Notes: generated by a model not told the origin, from the letters alone. A stretch of 35,244 nt of DNA from Rhodoblastus sp. (GCA_020442275.1 JAGRKN010000029.1:1-35244), one strand, 5' to 3'; positions 14,485 through 21,835 are shown, counted from the first letter of the stretch. Made by a program: numbers and translations.

Positions 14485-15230
14485 CAGTCGCCGATGCCCG
14501 AGCCTTTTGGCTTGTTTGGCGCATCCGAATTTGATGTTCGTGCAGTGGGCGCGTTGCGCTCGATGACTTCTTGCTCGAGGCTTTGGAGCGCAGTCGGTCT
14601 GCGAGGGTCGGCTTTAGGCGAGACCGGAATGGTAGTCGCCCGCGGGAAATGCGGTAAGGAGAGCGACTTCTCGACCGCGGTGCGAGCAAAATCGGGGGTC
14701 GCTTCAATGATGTGTTGCGGTGGGGGCTCGATTATTGTCGCGTGAGTTGGCGTGACCGTTAAAAAGTGGCGGGGCGCGGCGTCGCTGTTGTCGAAGAGCG
14801 ATAGTTCCGTGAACAGCGGTGGCATCGAACGCAGATTTTCGATGCATCGGCCGAACCGCCGTTCGATATCTGCCGAGGGAACGGCGTGGCCGCCGAGCGC
14901 GACTCGATGCGCTACGCGATTGCGAGCGACGTCGAGCGAGTCTAGGAGCACGGCGACGACGTGCGTAGAAAAGCCATGCGCGGACGCCAGATTTAGTATG
15001 TCGTAAGGGCGAACGCCAGAGAAGGTTGTGTCGATCGCGAAAGAGGCGCCATTTTTGAGATGAGTATGGCGGGTGTTTATTGCTTCGCGTGCTGCCGCTG
15101 CAGGTGACAGTTTGTGCTCAACGGCGATGTCATCAGGCGATATGAGTGGAATACTGTCTGGAAGCGTGTCGTGAGCTAGCGATGTCTTGCCGGCGCCATT
15201 TGGGCCGGCAAAGATGAATAGTGTTGGCAT
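14484..15230 (-). CDS. Zeta-toxin-like P-loop kinase
   Basis: The 248-residue protein opens with a P-loop (FIFAGPNGAGKTSLA; GPNGAGKT at 9-16) and continues with LISPDDIA, FAIDTTFSG and HRVALGGHAVPSADIERR. This is the layout of the zeta-toxin/UPF0267-like AAA kinase group, which phosphorylates a small metabolite such as UDP-GlcNAc in true zeta toxins. The C-terminal 80 residues are Pro/Ser-rich and may be altered by a frameshift (see 14396-14484). Its start overlaps the small upstream gene by 55 bases, resembling a toxin-antitoxin pair with coupled translation. It is transcribed toward the metallophosphoesterase-exonuclease cassette. Fold and P-loop are clear; toxicity and substrate are inferred. 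Confidence 0.75.
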   Translation of the reverse strand: MPTLFIFAGPNGAGKTSLAHDTLPDSIPLISPDDIAVEHKLSPAAAAREAINTRHTHLKNGASFAIDTTFSGVRPYDILNLASAHGFSTHVVAVLLDSLDVARNRVAHRVALGGHAVPSADIERRFGRCIENLRSMPPLFTELSLFDNSDAAPRHFLTVTPTHATIIEPPPQHIIEATPDFARTAVEKSLSLPHFPRATTIPVSPKADPRRPTALQSLEQEVIERNAPTARTSNSDAPNKPKGSGIGD

Positions 15231-15400
15231 GGCTCGAACCGATTGGTCTTGTCATTCCAACGGCCAACTTCGCGGCGGCCATCGGGGTAGATACGGGTGG
15301 TTTTTGTGGGATCGCCGGGCGTATGGACGTAGATCGGGTGTCCAGCTTCGAGCAACCGCTCTCCGATGGGTTTTTGGGGCAATGGGCGAAGCTTGAGCAT
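15176..15400 (-). CDS. Small protein overlapping the zeta-like gene, possible partner or antitoxin
   Basis: The 74-residue protein starts at the ATG 15398-15400; a TTG further upstream would add 18 residues. The middle (RLLEAGHPIYVHTPGDPTKT, then a DGRREVGRWN segment) looks like a small beta-rich protein and not a chance frame. The end overlaps the zeta-like start by 55 bases in another frame. I do not recognise a family. Position and coupling suggest an antitoxin or regulator, but epsilon-type antitoxins are helical, so this would be a different kind. The alternative is an unrelated hypothetical. Confidence 0.5.
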   Translation of the reverse strand: MLKLRPLPQKPIGERLLEAGHPIYVHTPGDPTKTTRIYPDGRREVGRWNDKTNRFEPCQHYSSLPAQMAPARHR

Positions 15401-15474
15401 CGTTATCTCGTAGGCTGTGTGGCAAATACTAGCAGAATAAGAGATTTCGCGCAAAACCGAGGAGGCCCGGACTT

Positions 15475-16161
15475 CTATTGCTTCTTTCGGTTCAAAAGCG
15501 ACACGACGCCTTGCATCGCTGGCTTGCCGCGGAGAGGCTTGCCGTCGACAACGGCGAACATCGCCCGATCGCGGTTGCGAACGGTCAGCGCATAGATTTT
15601 GCGCCAGTCGGGGGTTGGCACAAATTCGGTGGCGCCCCAGCCGTCGTCGAGGTCGTCATTGTGGCGCCACCAACCGCCGGTTGCTTCGTGAAGGCGACGG
15701 AGTTCAGCGATCCGGGGGTCGTTTCCGGACAAGCGCATCCAGGCGTGGCGACCACCGTGGATCAGTTCCCATAGGGCGAATTCCGTGTCGGGATGCCAGG
15801 AGGCGCAGTAGGCGTCCTCTGAGAGGTCCGACATCAGGTGGCGCAGCGCATAGCGGGGTGTGCGCGCGCGAAAACCCTCGTGCCAGCTTTCGACGCTGCG
15901 CCAGAGGGCGAGCGCTTGGCGCGCCGCTTTTTCGTCGGCGATTCCTGGTCCGAAGCGGCGAGCCAGATCGACGCGCGTCGCAGCGTCGAGTTCAACCCGC
16001 GCGAGTTGCGCTATCCAAAGATCGGCGGCGCGGACCGGCTCGAGGCTTCCGGCTTGTAGTGGCCGAGTGACTATGGCCTCGCAGGCGCGCGAAAGCTGCT
16101 CGACATAGTGTTGCGCGGTCGGCTCATCGGCGTCGAGCGAGAGTGGCGGCGGAAGGTCCAT
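15475..16161 (-). CDS. Hypothetical 228-residue protein in an operon with exonuclease copy 2
   Basis: It starts at the ATG 16159-16161, four bases after the exonuclease stop, so the two are very likely cotranscribed; the in-frame extension upstream reads through the exonuclease gene and is rejected. The protein is soluble and Trp-rich, with a helical N-terminal half and several WH/HxW motifs (SWHEGFRA, ASWHPDTEFALWELIHGG, GGWWRHNDDLDDGWG). No known catalytic signature or membrane segment is seen. I do not recognise the family. Its coupling to a DEDDh exonuclease suggests a role in the same nucleic-acid process, which is inference. Confidence 0.65.
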   Translation of the reverse strand: MDLPPPLSLDADEPTAQHYVEQLSRACEAIVTRPLQAGSLEPVRAADLWIAQLARVELDAATRVDLARRFGPGIADEKAARQALALWRSVESWHEGFRARTPRYALRHLMSDLSEDAYCASWHPDTEFALWELIHGGRHAWMRLSGNDPRIAELRRLHEATGGWWRHNDDLDDGWGATEFVPTPDWRKIYALTVRNRDRAMFAVVDGKPLRGKPAMQGVVSLLNRKKQ

Positions 16162-16165
16162 GGAG

Positions 16166-16657
16166 TTATTTGTTTCCTGCAAGGGTAAGCGCCTTGTGTA
16201 GAAGACGCTCGGCGTCTGATGCAGCTCGATGGTCGAGCGGCGGCTCGTCATCATGCTCGAACAGCGCCGACGGCCGAATTCCCAGTGTCCGGCCAAGAGC
16301 GGCTGCATCGCCCAGCTGGAAAGCGCAGGGCTCCGGGCATTCCTCCATGAGCAGAAATAGCCAACGATGGTCCCATTTCCAGCCATCGCAATAAGCGACG
16401 CCGGCTGGCGCGAGCAATGCATTGAGCTGGCGGGCGACATCAAAGGCAGCGGGCGCCTTCATGAGCTCGGCACGGGTGATCCCGTGGATGCGAAAGGCGA
16501 CCGGGTCCCAGCTCATTGTCTGAAGCCAACCGACGGTCGGTTTTATCAGGGACGACCAGACCGAAATGAAGGACCGCGCCGGATCGTGGATCGCGACGCC
16601 GACCTCGATCGGATAGCCGTTGGAGCTGGAGGCTTCGAAATCGATGGTGGCGATCAT
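16166..16657 (-). CDS. DEDDh-type 3'-5' exonuclease (copy 2)
   Basis: This 163-residue protein has the exonuclease set D6 and E8 in ATIDFEASSS, D91/D96 in YCDGWKWDHRW, and H143 and D148 in DHRAASDAER. It is more compact than copy 1 (184 residues) and its only close match in the window is the truncated remnant at 18651-18755, whose first 89 bases align with about 81 identities. It begins 13 bases after the MazF-like toxin stop and ends 4 bases before the next hypothetical gene. It is probably the intact version of the gene that once followed the metallophosphoesterase at 18765-19520. Confidence 0.8.
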   Translation of the reverse strand: MIATIDFEASSSNGYPIEVGVAIHDPARSFISVWSSLIKPTVGWLQTMSWDPVAFRIHGITRAELMKAPAAFDVARQLNALLAPAGVAYCDGWKWDHRWLFLLMEECPEPCAFQLGDAAALGRTLGIRPSALFEHDDEPPLDHRAASDAERLLHKALTLAGNK

Positions 16658-16661
16658 GGCG
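16573..16661. repeat. 89-bp direct repeat, left copy (5' end of exonuclease copy 2)
   Basis: This stretch aligns without gaps to 18671-18759; I count about 81 of 89 identical bases by hand. It covers the first codons and the start of the exonuclease gene. The two copies point the same way and bracket roughly 2 kb containing the MazEF-type pair, the frameshifted nuclease and a hypothetical gene. Confidence 0.75.
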
Positions 16662-16670
16662 CTAAGCCGG

Positions 16671-17033
16671 TTAGTCGGCGGGATCGATGGCGCTGACGAC
16701 GCGAGCGACGATTTCCGCCATGGTTGAGCTGTTCAAAGTCTCGATGTATCGGGCGCTGCCGGCGCGTACGCGTGCTGCAATATCGAAGCTGCGAACCTGA
16801 TTGCAGACAGCGACGCCAGTCGTTTCGTGCCCGCTGACCAAGACCGCGAGCCCTACGTTGCGTGCGAAGGCGCCTCCGGTTGTGATCGGGACGGTCATGC
16901 TGACGCCTAGTGCGTTGATCTGGCGCGGCGTGATGACGACGAAGCGGTGGCGGTCCTTCATTTCGCGGCCGGCGACGGGATTCGGATCAATCCAGTAGAC
17001 GTCGCCGCAGCGAGGGACGTCGCTGCGAACCAT
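16671..17033 (-). CDS. MazF/PemK-family toxin (endoribonuclease)
   Basis: MazF/PemK toxins cleave mRNA. This 120-residue protein has the fold's signature N-terminus (CGDVYWIDPNPVAGREMK), then RHRFVVITPRQIN and TVPITTGG, matching the usual GDI..v...P..G.E....RP.lVis pattern. It follows an AbrB-type antitoxin gene after only 13 bases, in the standard antitoxin-first order. The start (ATG 17031-17033) lies in the second copy of a 14-base tandem duplication; the first copy carries the antitoxin stop. The exonuclease copy 2 begins 13 bases after its stop. No key residue is obviously missing. Confidence 0.88.
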   Translation of the reverse strand: MVRSDVPRCGDVYWIDPNPVAGREMKDRHRFVVITPRQINALGVSMTVPITTGGAFARNVGLAVLVSGHETTGVAVCNQVRSFDIAARVRAGSARYIETLNSSTMAEIVARVVSAIDPAD

Positions 17034-17056
17034 CAGGCGATCTCCATCAGGCGATT
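17031..17056. repeat. 14-bp tandem duplication at the antitoxin/toxin junction
   Basis: On the minus strand ATCGCCTGATGG occurs twice, offset by 14 bases with GA between. The first copy holds the antitoxin stop overlapping an ATG (TGATG), the second holds the toxin ATG. A single-copy ancestor would have had the usual TGATG overlap. The duplication separates the two genes by 13 bases. Confidence 0.7.
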
Positions 17057-17313
17057 TCTCTACCGACCGGATCGCCGTCCTGCGCCCAGGCGACTTCGGC
17101 GGTGAGCCGCTTCATGCCGGCCGCGCCCTTCAGCAGCTCCGCCATAGAATAGCGCCTGCGTGCCGGCGCGGCTGGTCGGGCGATGAGCTGCCGACCTTCG
17201 ACCGAGAGCATTACTTGCGCGCCAACGTCGAGGTCGAGCAGCTTGAGCAATGCAGGAGGAATAGTGACGACGGCGGCGCCGCCCTGCTTTCGAATCTTGG
17301 ACGTGATGGCCAT
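17047..17313 (-). CDS. AbrB/MazE-type antitoxin
   Basis: The 88-residue protein has an N-terminal swapped-hairpin DNA-binding domain of the SpoVT-AbrB type (IRKQGGAAVVTIPPALLKLL, then a VGAQVMLSVEG strand, about residues 5-46) and a C-terminal tail (RRRYSMAELLKG, about 54-65) that would bind the toxin. It precedes the MazF-like gene on the same strand. An AAGGAA ribosome binding site lies a few bases before the ATG. A near-perfect palindrome 20 bases upstream (17334-17351) is a likely autoregulatory operator. Confidence 0.88.
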   Translation of the reverse strand: MAITSKIRKQGGAAVVTIPPALLKLLDLDVGAQVMLSVEGRQLIARPAAPARRRYSMAELLKGAAGMKRLTAEVAWAQDGDPVGREIA

Positions 17314-17333
17314 AGCAGTTCCTTCAATTTAAG

Positions 17334-17351
17334 GTGCAACATATGTAGCAC
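17334..17351. promoter_or_regulatory. Near-perfect palindrome, likely TA operator
   Basis: GTGCAACATATGTAGCAC is an 18-bp palindrome with one mismatched pair, centred about 30 bases upstream of the antitoxin ATG in the 123-base gap between divergent genes. AbrB-type antitoxins with their toxin commonly repress their own promoter by binding such a site. A weak -35-like TTGCAG lies upstream on the minus strand. It could also affect the divergent gene at 17437. Confidence 0.5.
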
Positions 17352-17436
17352 TTTTTTGGCGAGCTGCAATGTTTCGGCGCCTAATAGAATCTTAGGCTTC
17401 CTCGCTGAATGTCGAGAGCTTGCGGGAGACAGGCCG

Positions 17437-18170
17437 ATGAAGATCGCCGACAGGCTAAAGGGGGATATGGCGCAGGCAATCGTCCGGTCGCTCTTGCTGC
17501 AGTCGAGATATCGCGCGATTGATTTTGGCGTTGAGAAGACCGTTCGGGAATTGGCTTCGCTTCCATTCGAGGTATTCGACGCGATCAGGCGCACGGGACT
17601 CAATGGCAAGGAAGCAGAAGTCCGCGAAGACCATCGGGCGCTTCGGCTATGCCCGATTTCGTCGTCATCGATCCGGCGCAGACGGTGTTGTCTCTGGTCG
17701 AGGTTAAGTATCGCACGAAGCTCGATGATGTGAAGGCGAGGGAAAAGGACGGTCTGCTCGACAGGCTTGTTCGCCAGGCGCGTCGTTTCAGCGAGGTGGT
17801 CGTTATAATGCTCGTCGCCGAGCCGCCGGAAGGCGTCGTCAGGACCGACGATTTGTTTGGATGTGCGCGCTGCTTCGTCCTGACGACGCAGCGCGATCTG
17901 ACGTCGGCGTCGCCCATAGAGACAAGCTCGTTAGCGGTGGTTTGCAAAAATCGGGAATGGCGGGACTATAGCTCGTTCGACAACAGCATCACGGCTTTGT
18001 GGAACGACGCGATGTCGTTGAAGGAAGTTTTCGTCATGCTCGATGACAAGCTGTCCCATGAAAAGATTTCGGAGAGAGCTTCGTGCGTCTATGACGCCGT
18101 AAATGCGCTGTCGTGCGTGGGAGGCCGCGCCGGCCAGCGACCGGCAAGAGCGGTCTCAAACGCGCCGTAG
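17437..18170 (+). pseudogene. Frameshifted PD-(D/E)xK nuclease-like gene
   Basis: This is the only plus-strand gene in the element part. It opens with ATG at 17437 after a GGGAG ribosome binding site and reads about 70 residues (MKIADRLKGDMAQAIVRSLL, later AIDFGVEKTVREL and EDHRALR). The frame is then lost near 17647 and protein-like sequence resumes in another frame from 17649 with MPDFVVID, then LVEVKYRTK, to 18170. The D...E-x-K set (PDF and VEVKY) is the PD-(D/E)xK nuclease signature. Adding one base at the CGGCTATG junction would fuse the halves. The ATG at 17649 has no ribosome binding site. It is either a true pseudogene, a programmed shift, or a sequencing error. The 3' end overlaps the convergent gene at 18089-18553 by 82 bases. 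About 240 residues are expected if fused. Confidence 0.6.
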
Positions 18171-18553
18171 GGGTCGCCATCGCCAATGTCGATGAAAGCC
18201 GTGTTAATGTCGCCTCGGTGGCCGCCGTTTACAAGCAGCGCTTTGGCGACAACCTGTGGATCAGTCCCGCGTGCGACGCAATTGCGGAAGAAATCCATCC
18301 ATTGCCTTTGATAGAGGCCGTGCTCCTTTAGACGCGTGTGGGCGAGTCCTGTTGGAACAGCGGCTTCCCAAGCGGCGGCGAGCGCCCGGCGTCGTGCGGC
18401 CAGTTCTTCCGGCGAGACGCGGTCGAGGTTGCGATACAGGTTTTCGATGAACCGCTCTGACTCCCGGAACGCGCGCTCGAGTTTGTCGGGCGAGGAAGCC
18501 TCGCGCATCACTATGTCCCGGCGAGAGGGGAAGGCGATGATGTCGGCGCTCAT
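18089..18553 (-). CDS. Hypothetical 154-residue soluble protein
   Basis: It starts at the ATG 18551-18553, preceded by an AAGGAC ribosome binding site. The protein is soluble and helical (LERAFRESERFIENLYRNLD, then EELAARRRALAAAWEAA), with a charged middle and a C-terminal GDGDPYGAF segment. I do not recognise a family or a catalytic motif. It lies between the exonuclease remnant and the frameshifted nuclease; its 3' end overlaps the convergent nuclease gene. Possibly part of the same cargo as the MazEF-type pair. Confidence 0.55.
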   Translation of the reverse strand: MSADIIAFPSRRDIVMREASSPDKLERAFRESERFIENLYRNLDRVSPEELAARRRALAAAWEAAVPTGLAHTRLKEHGLYQRQWMDFFRNCVARGTDPQVVAKALLVNGGHRGDINTAFIDIGDGDPYGAFETALAGRWPARPPTHDSAFTAS

Positions 18554-18650
18554 GTCTTTGTCCTTTTCCGGGGAGTAATCCAGTTTGGCTCCCGCGTTCG
18601 CAGAACAGAAGGGGTAATTCCCGACCGGCTCCGACCGGGCGGTGATATCT

Positions 18651-18755
18651 TTAGGACGGTTTCCGGCAGAACCGCGCCGGATCGTTGATCGCGACGCCGA
18701 CCTCGATCGGATAGCATTGGGAAGCGGAAGCTTCGAAATCGATGGTGGCGATCAT
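18651..18755 (-). pseudogene. Truncated 5' remnant of a DEDDh exonuclease gene (copy 3)
   Basis: Thirty-four codons from the ATG 18753-18755 to a TAA at 18651 encode ATIDFEASASQCYPIEVGVA, then INDPAR, nearly identical to the start of exonuclease copy 2; after PAR the similarity ends abruptly. D and E of the first motif are kept but the rest of the catalytic core is gone. It begins 9 bases after the stop of the metallophosphoesterase at 18765, mirroring the coupled phosphoesterase-exonuclease cassette at 13263-14362. It is most simply the stump left when an insertion or recombination moved the gene body to 16166-16657. Confidence 0.8.
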
Positions 18756-18759
18756 GGCG
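18671..18759. repeat. 89-bp direct repeat, right copy (exonuclease remnant)
   Basis: Partner of 16573-16661 in the same orientation. Identity is highest at both ends of the unit and lower around bases 18716-18730. It ends sharply at 18671, where the remnant's reading frame diverges. Confidence 0.75.
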
Positions 18760-18764
18760 TTTTT

Positions 18765-19520
18765 CTAGATTTCGATGGTCAAACGCGGGTCGAACGCAGC
18801 GTTTTGCGCGCCGTATCCGCGGGGATTGCAGACGATCCGCGTTTTGCCGATTTGATAATCAGACACATTGTGGGTGTGGCCGTGGACCCAGAGTGCGGGT
18901 TGAAATTGTTCAATGATGTGATCGAGATCGCTCGCAAATGCTGGATTGAGGACACTGCTGGCGAATCTGGGCGCGATCGATCGATTTGACGGCAGATGAT
19001 GCGTCACCACGACAGTGTGGCCATCAAACGGCTCTGCCAGCGTCTGTGCGAGGAACATCAGGTCGGCCAGATGTTCGGCGCGCGTATGCCAGGGCATGAA
19101 ACGCGCGATATGGCCGCTGGCTTCCCGATATTTGACAACGCGATTATCATCGAGGTTTTGGCCGGCGGTTACCATCGAGAGCTTGGCCGTGCGGTAGAGA
19201 GCATAGTCGGTCCAGAGGGTCGCGCCGATGAATCGGACGTCATCGATGATGACGGTGTCGCGCGCGAGGAACGATGCCTCGGTTCTTGCGGCCGCGGCTC
19301 GGCCAGCCTGGACATTGTCCTGCAGGACATGACCGAAATGTTCGTGGTTTCCAGGTACGAAAACGCTCGGGCCGAATGGAGCTAGGATTTCTACTGCTTG
19401 AGCGCAGCTGCCGTGCAGGTCCCCGACTGCGATGATCACGTCATAGTCTTCACGATCCCAGAGATCTGGCAGCGGGTTTTGATGCTCGAGATGCAAGTCT
19501 GAAAGAATCCGTAGACGCAT
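18765..19520 (-). CDS. Calcineurin-like metallophosphoesterase (copy 2)
   Basis: The 251-residue protein starts at the ATG 19518-19520; longer in-frame starts overlap the next gene and read as low-quality sequence. The two-metal set is complete: D8 and H10 in LSDLHLE, GD at 33-34 in AVGDLHG, N58-H59 in GNHEHFG, H174-H175 in THHLPS, and HGHTH at 213-217. It belongs to the larger soluble phosphoesterases and is not a close copy of 13814-14362. It lies 9 bases upstream of the truncated exonuclease, so the pairing phosphoesterase-exonuclease occurs twice. The 55 bases between it and the membrane-protein gene suggest possible cotranscription. Confidence 0.85.
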   Translation of the reverse strand: MRLRILSDLHLEHQNPLPDLWDREDYDVIIAVGDLHGSCAQAVEILAPFGPSVFVPGNHEHFGHVLQDNVQAGRAAAARTEASFLARDTVIIDDVRFIGATLWTDYALYRTAKLSMVTAGQNLDDNRVVKYREASGHIARFMPWHTRAEHLADLMFLAQTLAEPFDGHTVVVTHHLPSNRSIAPRFASSVLNPAFASDLDHIIEQFQPALWVHGHTHNVSDYQIGKTRIVCNPRGYGAQNAAFDPRLTIEI

Positions 19521-19575
19521 CGGAGGTCGGTTCTGGTGATGGACCGGCACTGAGAGCCGGCATGGTTGCAGTTCA

Positions 19576-21078
19576 TTAGCGCGATTTTGTGCTGTGCTTC
19601 CAGATTTCGACCAAGCGGACCGATGTGGGGACGGTGGCGACCATCTGGTATCCCGACATGGCCGCTGCGACTGCCGGGTTGGCGAAAGCCCGCTCGCGCA
19701 CCGCTGCATCGTCGATCACGACCACGTCAGGACGACCCCTGACGATGTCCTCTGCGACCTGGTCCTGGTCGGACGTGATGATCTCGTTGAGGTATTCGAC
19801 AGTTGCAGCATCCGGCTTCTGCTCCAGCAGCCAGTCGGCGGTGCCCTGCCGGTAGAGGCCGTTGTAGCGGTAGACCCACTTTGCCCCGGTCAGGCGTGCG
19901 GCTGGCCACATGAGTTCCTGGGACTCGGTGATGGCGGCGAGCCTGCCGCCGTCCGCCGGAAGGTAGCGCTGGATCGTTTCGACGAGGCCCGGCTCGGTCA
20001 TGGTCTGCATGAGGCTCGAGCAGATGCGCATGTAGATCGGCGCCATCACGGCAAGGCCGACGACGATCGCCTGGATGGCGAGTGTCCGGATGCCGCAGAC
20101 GAAGGCAGCCTCGATCAGAGCGACGGTCCCGATCTCGACGGCTGGCGAGGTATGATTGACCTGGTAGCGCTGCTGGACAAAGCACGCGATCGCAAAGCCG
20201 AGCGAGGCGAGGGCTGCCCCTGTCGCCGCGGGGCTCAGCGTGAACCGGAGTGCGAGAGCCATCGAGACGGTGACAACCGCGATCATGAACCAGATGTTGG
20301 CAGAGCCGATCGCCATCCAGATCGTGGCATGAGCGCCGGCGTAGAGCCGAACCGCCTCGGGAAGGGCGATCGTGAAATACGCCGGATAGGCATAGTAGCT
20401 GACAGCGACATAGAGGCCGAGGACGCCAACGAAGGCGGCGACTTCCCATGGCGAGATCCAGCGGAGCGAGCGGCGCCGGACCGTCGCGTAGATCGCCGGG
20501 ATAGCCAGAGCAGCGGCGAAATGCGGCTTGAACGCAACCGTAAGTGCGCCGACGGCGCCGGCGGCGAGCTTCACCGCCCTCGAAATCGCGAGGCCGCGGC
20601 CGGCAGCTACGATGGCCGCGACGGCGGGCAGGGCGGCGATCGCCGCATAGTGCTCGCGTTCGGCAAACATGGCGGCTGGGACGACCGTGAGGCTGAACAG
20701 AGCGGCCAGATATGTGATCGACCGACGGGACGGGTCGAAAGAGGACGCCATTTTGGCGGAGGCGATCGCCATGGCGAAGGTCATGATGGCGACGAGCGCC
20801 TCGACCTTCAGGCCGGTCCATTTTGCTGCGAACAGCGCCGGCAGGTAGATCATGATCGAAGCCGGCGGGTTCGGGTCCGAGACCTCGACGTACGGGATCG
20901 CGCCCTGGAAGGTCCGTTCGGCGAACGTGATGAACCAGGAGACATCGAGATTGAAACCGCCGCGGATCTGGATGAAGGCGGCGATGGCCAGGATGATTGT
21001 GGTGAGCGCGGTGGTGAGCGGGAGCGGGAGCGCGCGACTATTTCTCTCCTCGCGCGGCGATGAGACATTTCGTTGCAT
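19576..21078 (-). CDS. Multi-pass GT-C-like membrane protein
   Basis: This 500-residue protein has about 9-11 hydrophobic segments in residues 20-355, then a soluble C-terminal domain of about 145 residues. The first extracytoplasmic loop contains D45 (NLDVSWFITFAERTF) and SDPNPPAS (67-74), which resembles the D...DHPP loop of GT-C glycosyltransferases such as PMT/ArnT. These transfer sugars from polyprenyl carriers outside the inner membrane. The C-terminal domain (RPDVVVIDDAAVRERAF) has no recognised signature. It sits oddly among toxins and nucleases; it could modify surface glycans or a pilus. Function is inferred from topology and the loop motif. Confidence 0.6.
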   Translation of the reverse strand: MQRNVSSPREERNSRALPLPLTTALTTIILAIAAFIQIRGGFNLDVSWFITFAERTFQGAIPYVEVSDPNPPASIMIYLPALFAAKWTGLKVEALVAIMTFAMAIASAKMASSFDPSRRSITYLAALFSLTVVPAAMFAEREHYAAIAALPAVAAIVAAGRGLAISRAVKLAAGAVGALTVAFKPHFAAALAIPAIYATVRRRSLRWISPWEVAAFVGVLGLYVAVSYYAYPAYFTIALPEAVRLYAGAHATIWMAIGSANIWFMIAVVTVSMALALRFTLSPAATGAALASLGFAIACFVQQRYQVNHTSPAVEIGTVALIEAAFVCGIRTLAIQAIVVGLAVMAPIYMRICSSLMQTMTEPGLVETIQRYLPADGGRLAAITESQELMWPAARLTGAKWVYRYNGLYRQGTADWLLEQKPDAATVEYLNEIITSDQDQVAEDIVRGRPDVVVIDDAAVRERAFANPAVAAAMSGYQMVATVPTSVRLVEIWKHSTKSR

Positions 21079-21194
21079 TTCCGGGGTCCAATCAAACAGC
21101 TGAGTGTGGTGTTCGCGGCGTCCGAAAATTTTAGAGTGTTGGGCGGGTTTTCTGAAGCGTTAGCGATGATGAGGCGCACAAGCGCGGGTCGTAG

Positions 21195-21590
21195 TTAGCC
21201 GGCTTCGATATCGGTCTGGGGGAAATCGGCGCCTTTGAACATGAGCGGTTCGCCGAATTGGCGCGCGCATGCATATGCGAAACAATCGCCGAAGTTGAGC
21301 CGGGCGGGATGCCTTCCCTTGCCATATCGATCAAAGGCATCGACCGCGATACGAAAGGTTTCTGGCCCGACCGGGACTATCTCGATGTCGATCAGAGCGA
21401 GATAGCTTTCGACGGCGTCGGCGGCTTCCTGGAGCGGGAGGGCAATCTTGCGGGCGACCGCGATCGCCGTCTCCCATGCCGCCAGTGGGGATGTCAGTCG
21501 CCGGTTGGTTCGTTGCAGTCGCGCAAGCAGCTCCCGAGCCTCCGTCTCGTCGGTCATCAGAGCTGTGAGAGCCGAGGCGTCGATGAACAT
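21195..21590 (-). CDS. vapC: VapC-type PIN-domain toxin
   Basis: VapC toxins are metal-dependent RNases. The 131-residue protein has the PIN acidic residues: D4 in MFIDASAL, E40 in AAWETAIA, D102 in NFGDCFAYA, and D122 in KGADFPQTD. The start ATG overlaps the VapB stop by one base (TGATG), a standard coupling. Length and motif order are normal. Confidence 0.92.
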   Translation of the reverse strand: MFIDASALTALMTDETEARELLARLQRTNRRLTSPLAAWETAIAVARKIALPLQEAADAVESYLALIDIEIVPVGPETFRIAVDAFDRYGKGRHPARLNFGDCFAYACARQFGEPLMFKGADFPQTDIEAG

Positions 21591-21835
21591 CAGTCGTCCT
21601 CGTAGAGTGCGTCCCGGTACGCCTTATCGACCGGCAGGCTGCGGGCCTGATCGCCTTTGGCGCGCAGTTCGGCGCAGAATTTGAGGCCCAGATCGACCAA
21701 GGATGGCTTTGCCTGATCTCGCTCGAGCTCGTGGACAAGCGCCTGGTGCACAGCTTCGGTGAGGCCGATGCCCTTCAGTGCCGCGACCCGTCGGGCCAGG
21801 GCATCGGTTTCAGGGTTTTTGATGTGGAACGGCAT
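21590..21835 (-). CDS. vapB: VapB-type antitoxin
   Basis: The 81-residue protein begins [20 protein letters not shown] and continues with [15 protein letters not shown], the pattern of PSK/Rv0623-type VapB antitoxins. The N-terminus would bind the operator as a ribbon-helix-helix, and the C-terminus ([16 protein letters not shown]) would occupy the toxin. It is the outermost gene of the mobile-looking part, with 147 bases of non-coding DNA before the UspA gene. Confidence 0.88.
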   Translation of the reverse strand: MPFHIKNPETDALARRVAALKGIGLTEAVHQALVHELERDQAKPSLVDLGLKFCAELRAKGDQARSLPVDKAYRDALYEDD

